Source: Deinococcales bacterium (GTDB lineage Bacteria > Deinococcota > Deinococci > Deinococcales > Deinococcaceae). Taken from it: a stretch of 6,323 nt of DNA. Location: NCBI GenBank assembly GCA_025359705.1, contig JANYFS010000004.1:1-6323 (forward strand). The letters are read 5' to 3'. Below the pieces are notes generated by a model that ran no database searches, was not told the DNA's origin, and saw only the letters and a list, made by a program, of their open reading frames with translations. Positions 5,999-6,323 of this stretch are shown piece by piece (positions within the stretch are counted from its first letter, which is position 1; the number at the start of each line of letters is the position of its first letter). Both the position numbers and the translations under genes were made by a program.

Positions 5999-6323
5999 AA
6001 ACTGCCGTGGGTTCAGATCCACCCGCATTCGTACCCCTCTGCTGCGCTCGAGCCAACCCAACAACACCTCGAGGCGAGCTTCATCTTTGGCCCGCAACAA
6101 CAAATGATAGCTGTACAAACCCTTCAGGCGGGCAATTGGGCTGGGTGCGGGGCCGAGCAGTTCGCTGGGTTCTGCACCTGAGGCCAGCATCTGCGCGGTC
6201 AGCTCGAGGGCTTGTTGTTGGGCTTTGTGCGGGTCTTTGGCGGAGATGATGACTTGAGCCAGTTGTACAAAAGGCGGATACCCCAACAAGCGCCGTGATT
6301 TCAGCTCGAGGGCGGGATAGTAT
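5987..6323 (-). CDS. priA: primosomal protein N' PriA, C-terminal part (5' end outside the window)
   Basis: PriA restarts stalled replication forks by recognising branched DNA and loading the replicative helicase. Only the last 111 residues are visible, with the frame open to the right edge. They begin YYPALELKSRRLLGYPPF, matching the family's E-L-x-x-R-x-x-x-x-Y-P-P-F motif, and continue with LLGPAPSPIARLKGLYSYHLLLRA, the conserved G-P-A-x-x-P-I-x-R-x-x-x-x-Y-x-x-x-L-L-x-x block of the C-terminal domain, ending near a V-D-x-N-P-like element (VDLNP). The helicase motifs and zinc-binding cysteines would lie beyond the edge, so whether this PriA keeps a working helicase cannot be judged. The gene ends 87 nt before the ATPase start. 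The exporter has its own promoter in that gap, so co-transcription is possible but not required. Confidence 0.88.
   Translation of the reverse strand, partial: YYPALELKSRRLLGYPPFVQLAQVIISAKDPHKAQQQALELTAQMLASGAEPSELLGPAPSPIARLKGLYSYHLLLRAKDEARLEVLLGWLERSRGVRMRVDLNPRQFVGL

Larger units (their letters stand above)
203..6310. repeat. dispersed CTCGAG palindrome, at least 40 copies
   Basis: First bases of the copies: 203, 228, 739, 1507, 1592, 2087, 2258, 2301, 2394, 2653, 2669, 2721, 2784, 2845, 3100, 3253, 3465, 3484, 3609, 3807, 3864, 4009, 4125, 4245, 4384, 4531, 4567, 4593, 5062, 5246, 5264, 5297, 5493, 5543, 5858, 5873, 6047, 6068, 6203, 6305. All genes have some, and one is intergenic (3609). 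Many are extended to GCTCGAGC or CCTCGAGG. Random expectation for a 6-mer in this length is about 1.5, so the excess is roughly 25-fold. It behaves as a genome-level word, comparable in style to cyanobacterial HIP1. The function is unknown. Confidence 0.95.

Noticed and set aside
5923..6249. Plus-strand open frame reading F-I-D-S-Q-I repeats
   Set aside because: The repeats are the 18-bp DNA array read on the wrong strand, and the rest is antisense to priA.
203..6310. CTCGAG copies as cloning (XhoI) artefacts or adaptor junctions
   Set aside because: Reading frames and protein motifs run straight through every copy, so they are native sequence and not joins.

Overview
This is a compact bacterial window of moderate GC content with six genes and no gap longer than about 130 bases. 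The layout is: (+) a secreted eight-bladed PQQ-type beta-propeller protein (91-1338); (+) an unrecognised four-helix membrane protein, AT-richer than its neighbours (1438-2496); (+) an RluA-family pseudouridine synthase homologue with Gly at the usual catalytic Asp position (2626-3525); then, convergent on the minus strand, a two-gene ABC exporter made of a permease (3627-5150) and its ATPase (5147-5899), joined by an ATGA overlap; and finally the C-terminal end of primosomal protein PriA (5987-6323), which runs off the right edge.

The organism cannot be named with certainty. Three of the four starts that have their own upstream region carry a TANNNT box exactly 7 nt before the ATG and no Shine-Dalgarno, which points to leaderless mRNAs. 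That habit is common in Deinococcota and some other bacteria, so a Deinococcus-like source is a weak inference. Only the beta-propeller gene has a clear Shine-Dalgarno.

The most striking signal is not a gene. The palindrome CTCGAG occurs at least 40 times in 6.3 kb (about 1.5 expected for a random 6-mer), in five complete genes, one partial gene and one intergenic gap, and in all three reading phases. By hand count, 22 of the 23 Leu-Glu dipeptides in the window are written CTC-GAG. This resembles the behaviour of the cyanobacterial HIP1 octamer, but with a different word.

A second theme is short tandem repeats of 9, 12 or 18 bp at gene ends. Two of them reiterate the TAA stop codon in frame (after the propeller gene and after priA), one encodes a Ser/Thr-rich N-terminus, and one encodes an Asp-Lys-Ser-Pro tail on the ATPase. 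The genes do not form an obvious pathway together. Apart from the exporter pair they look like independent housekeeping or accessory genes. I see no RNA gene, CRISPR array, transposon or prophage here.
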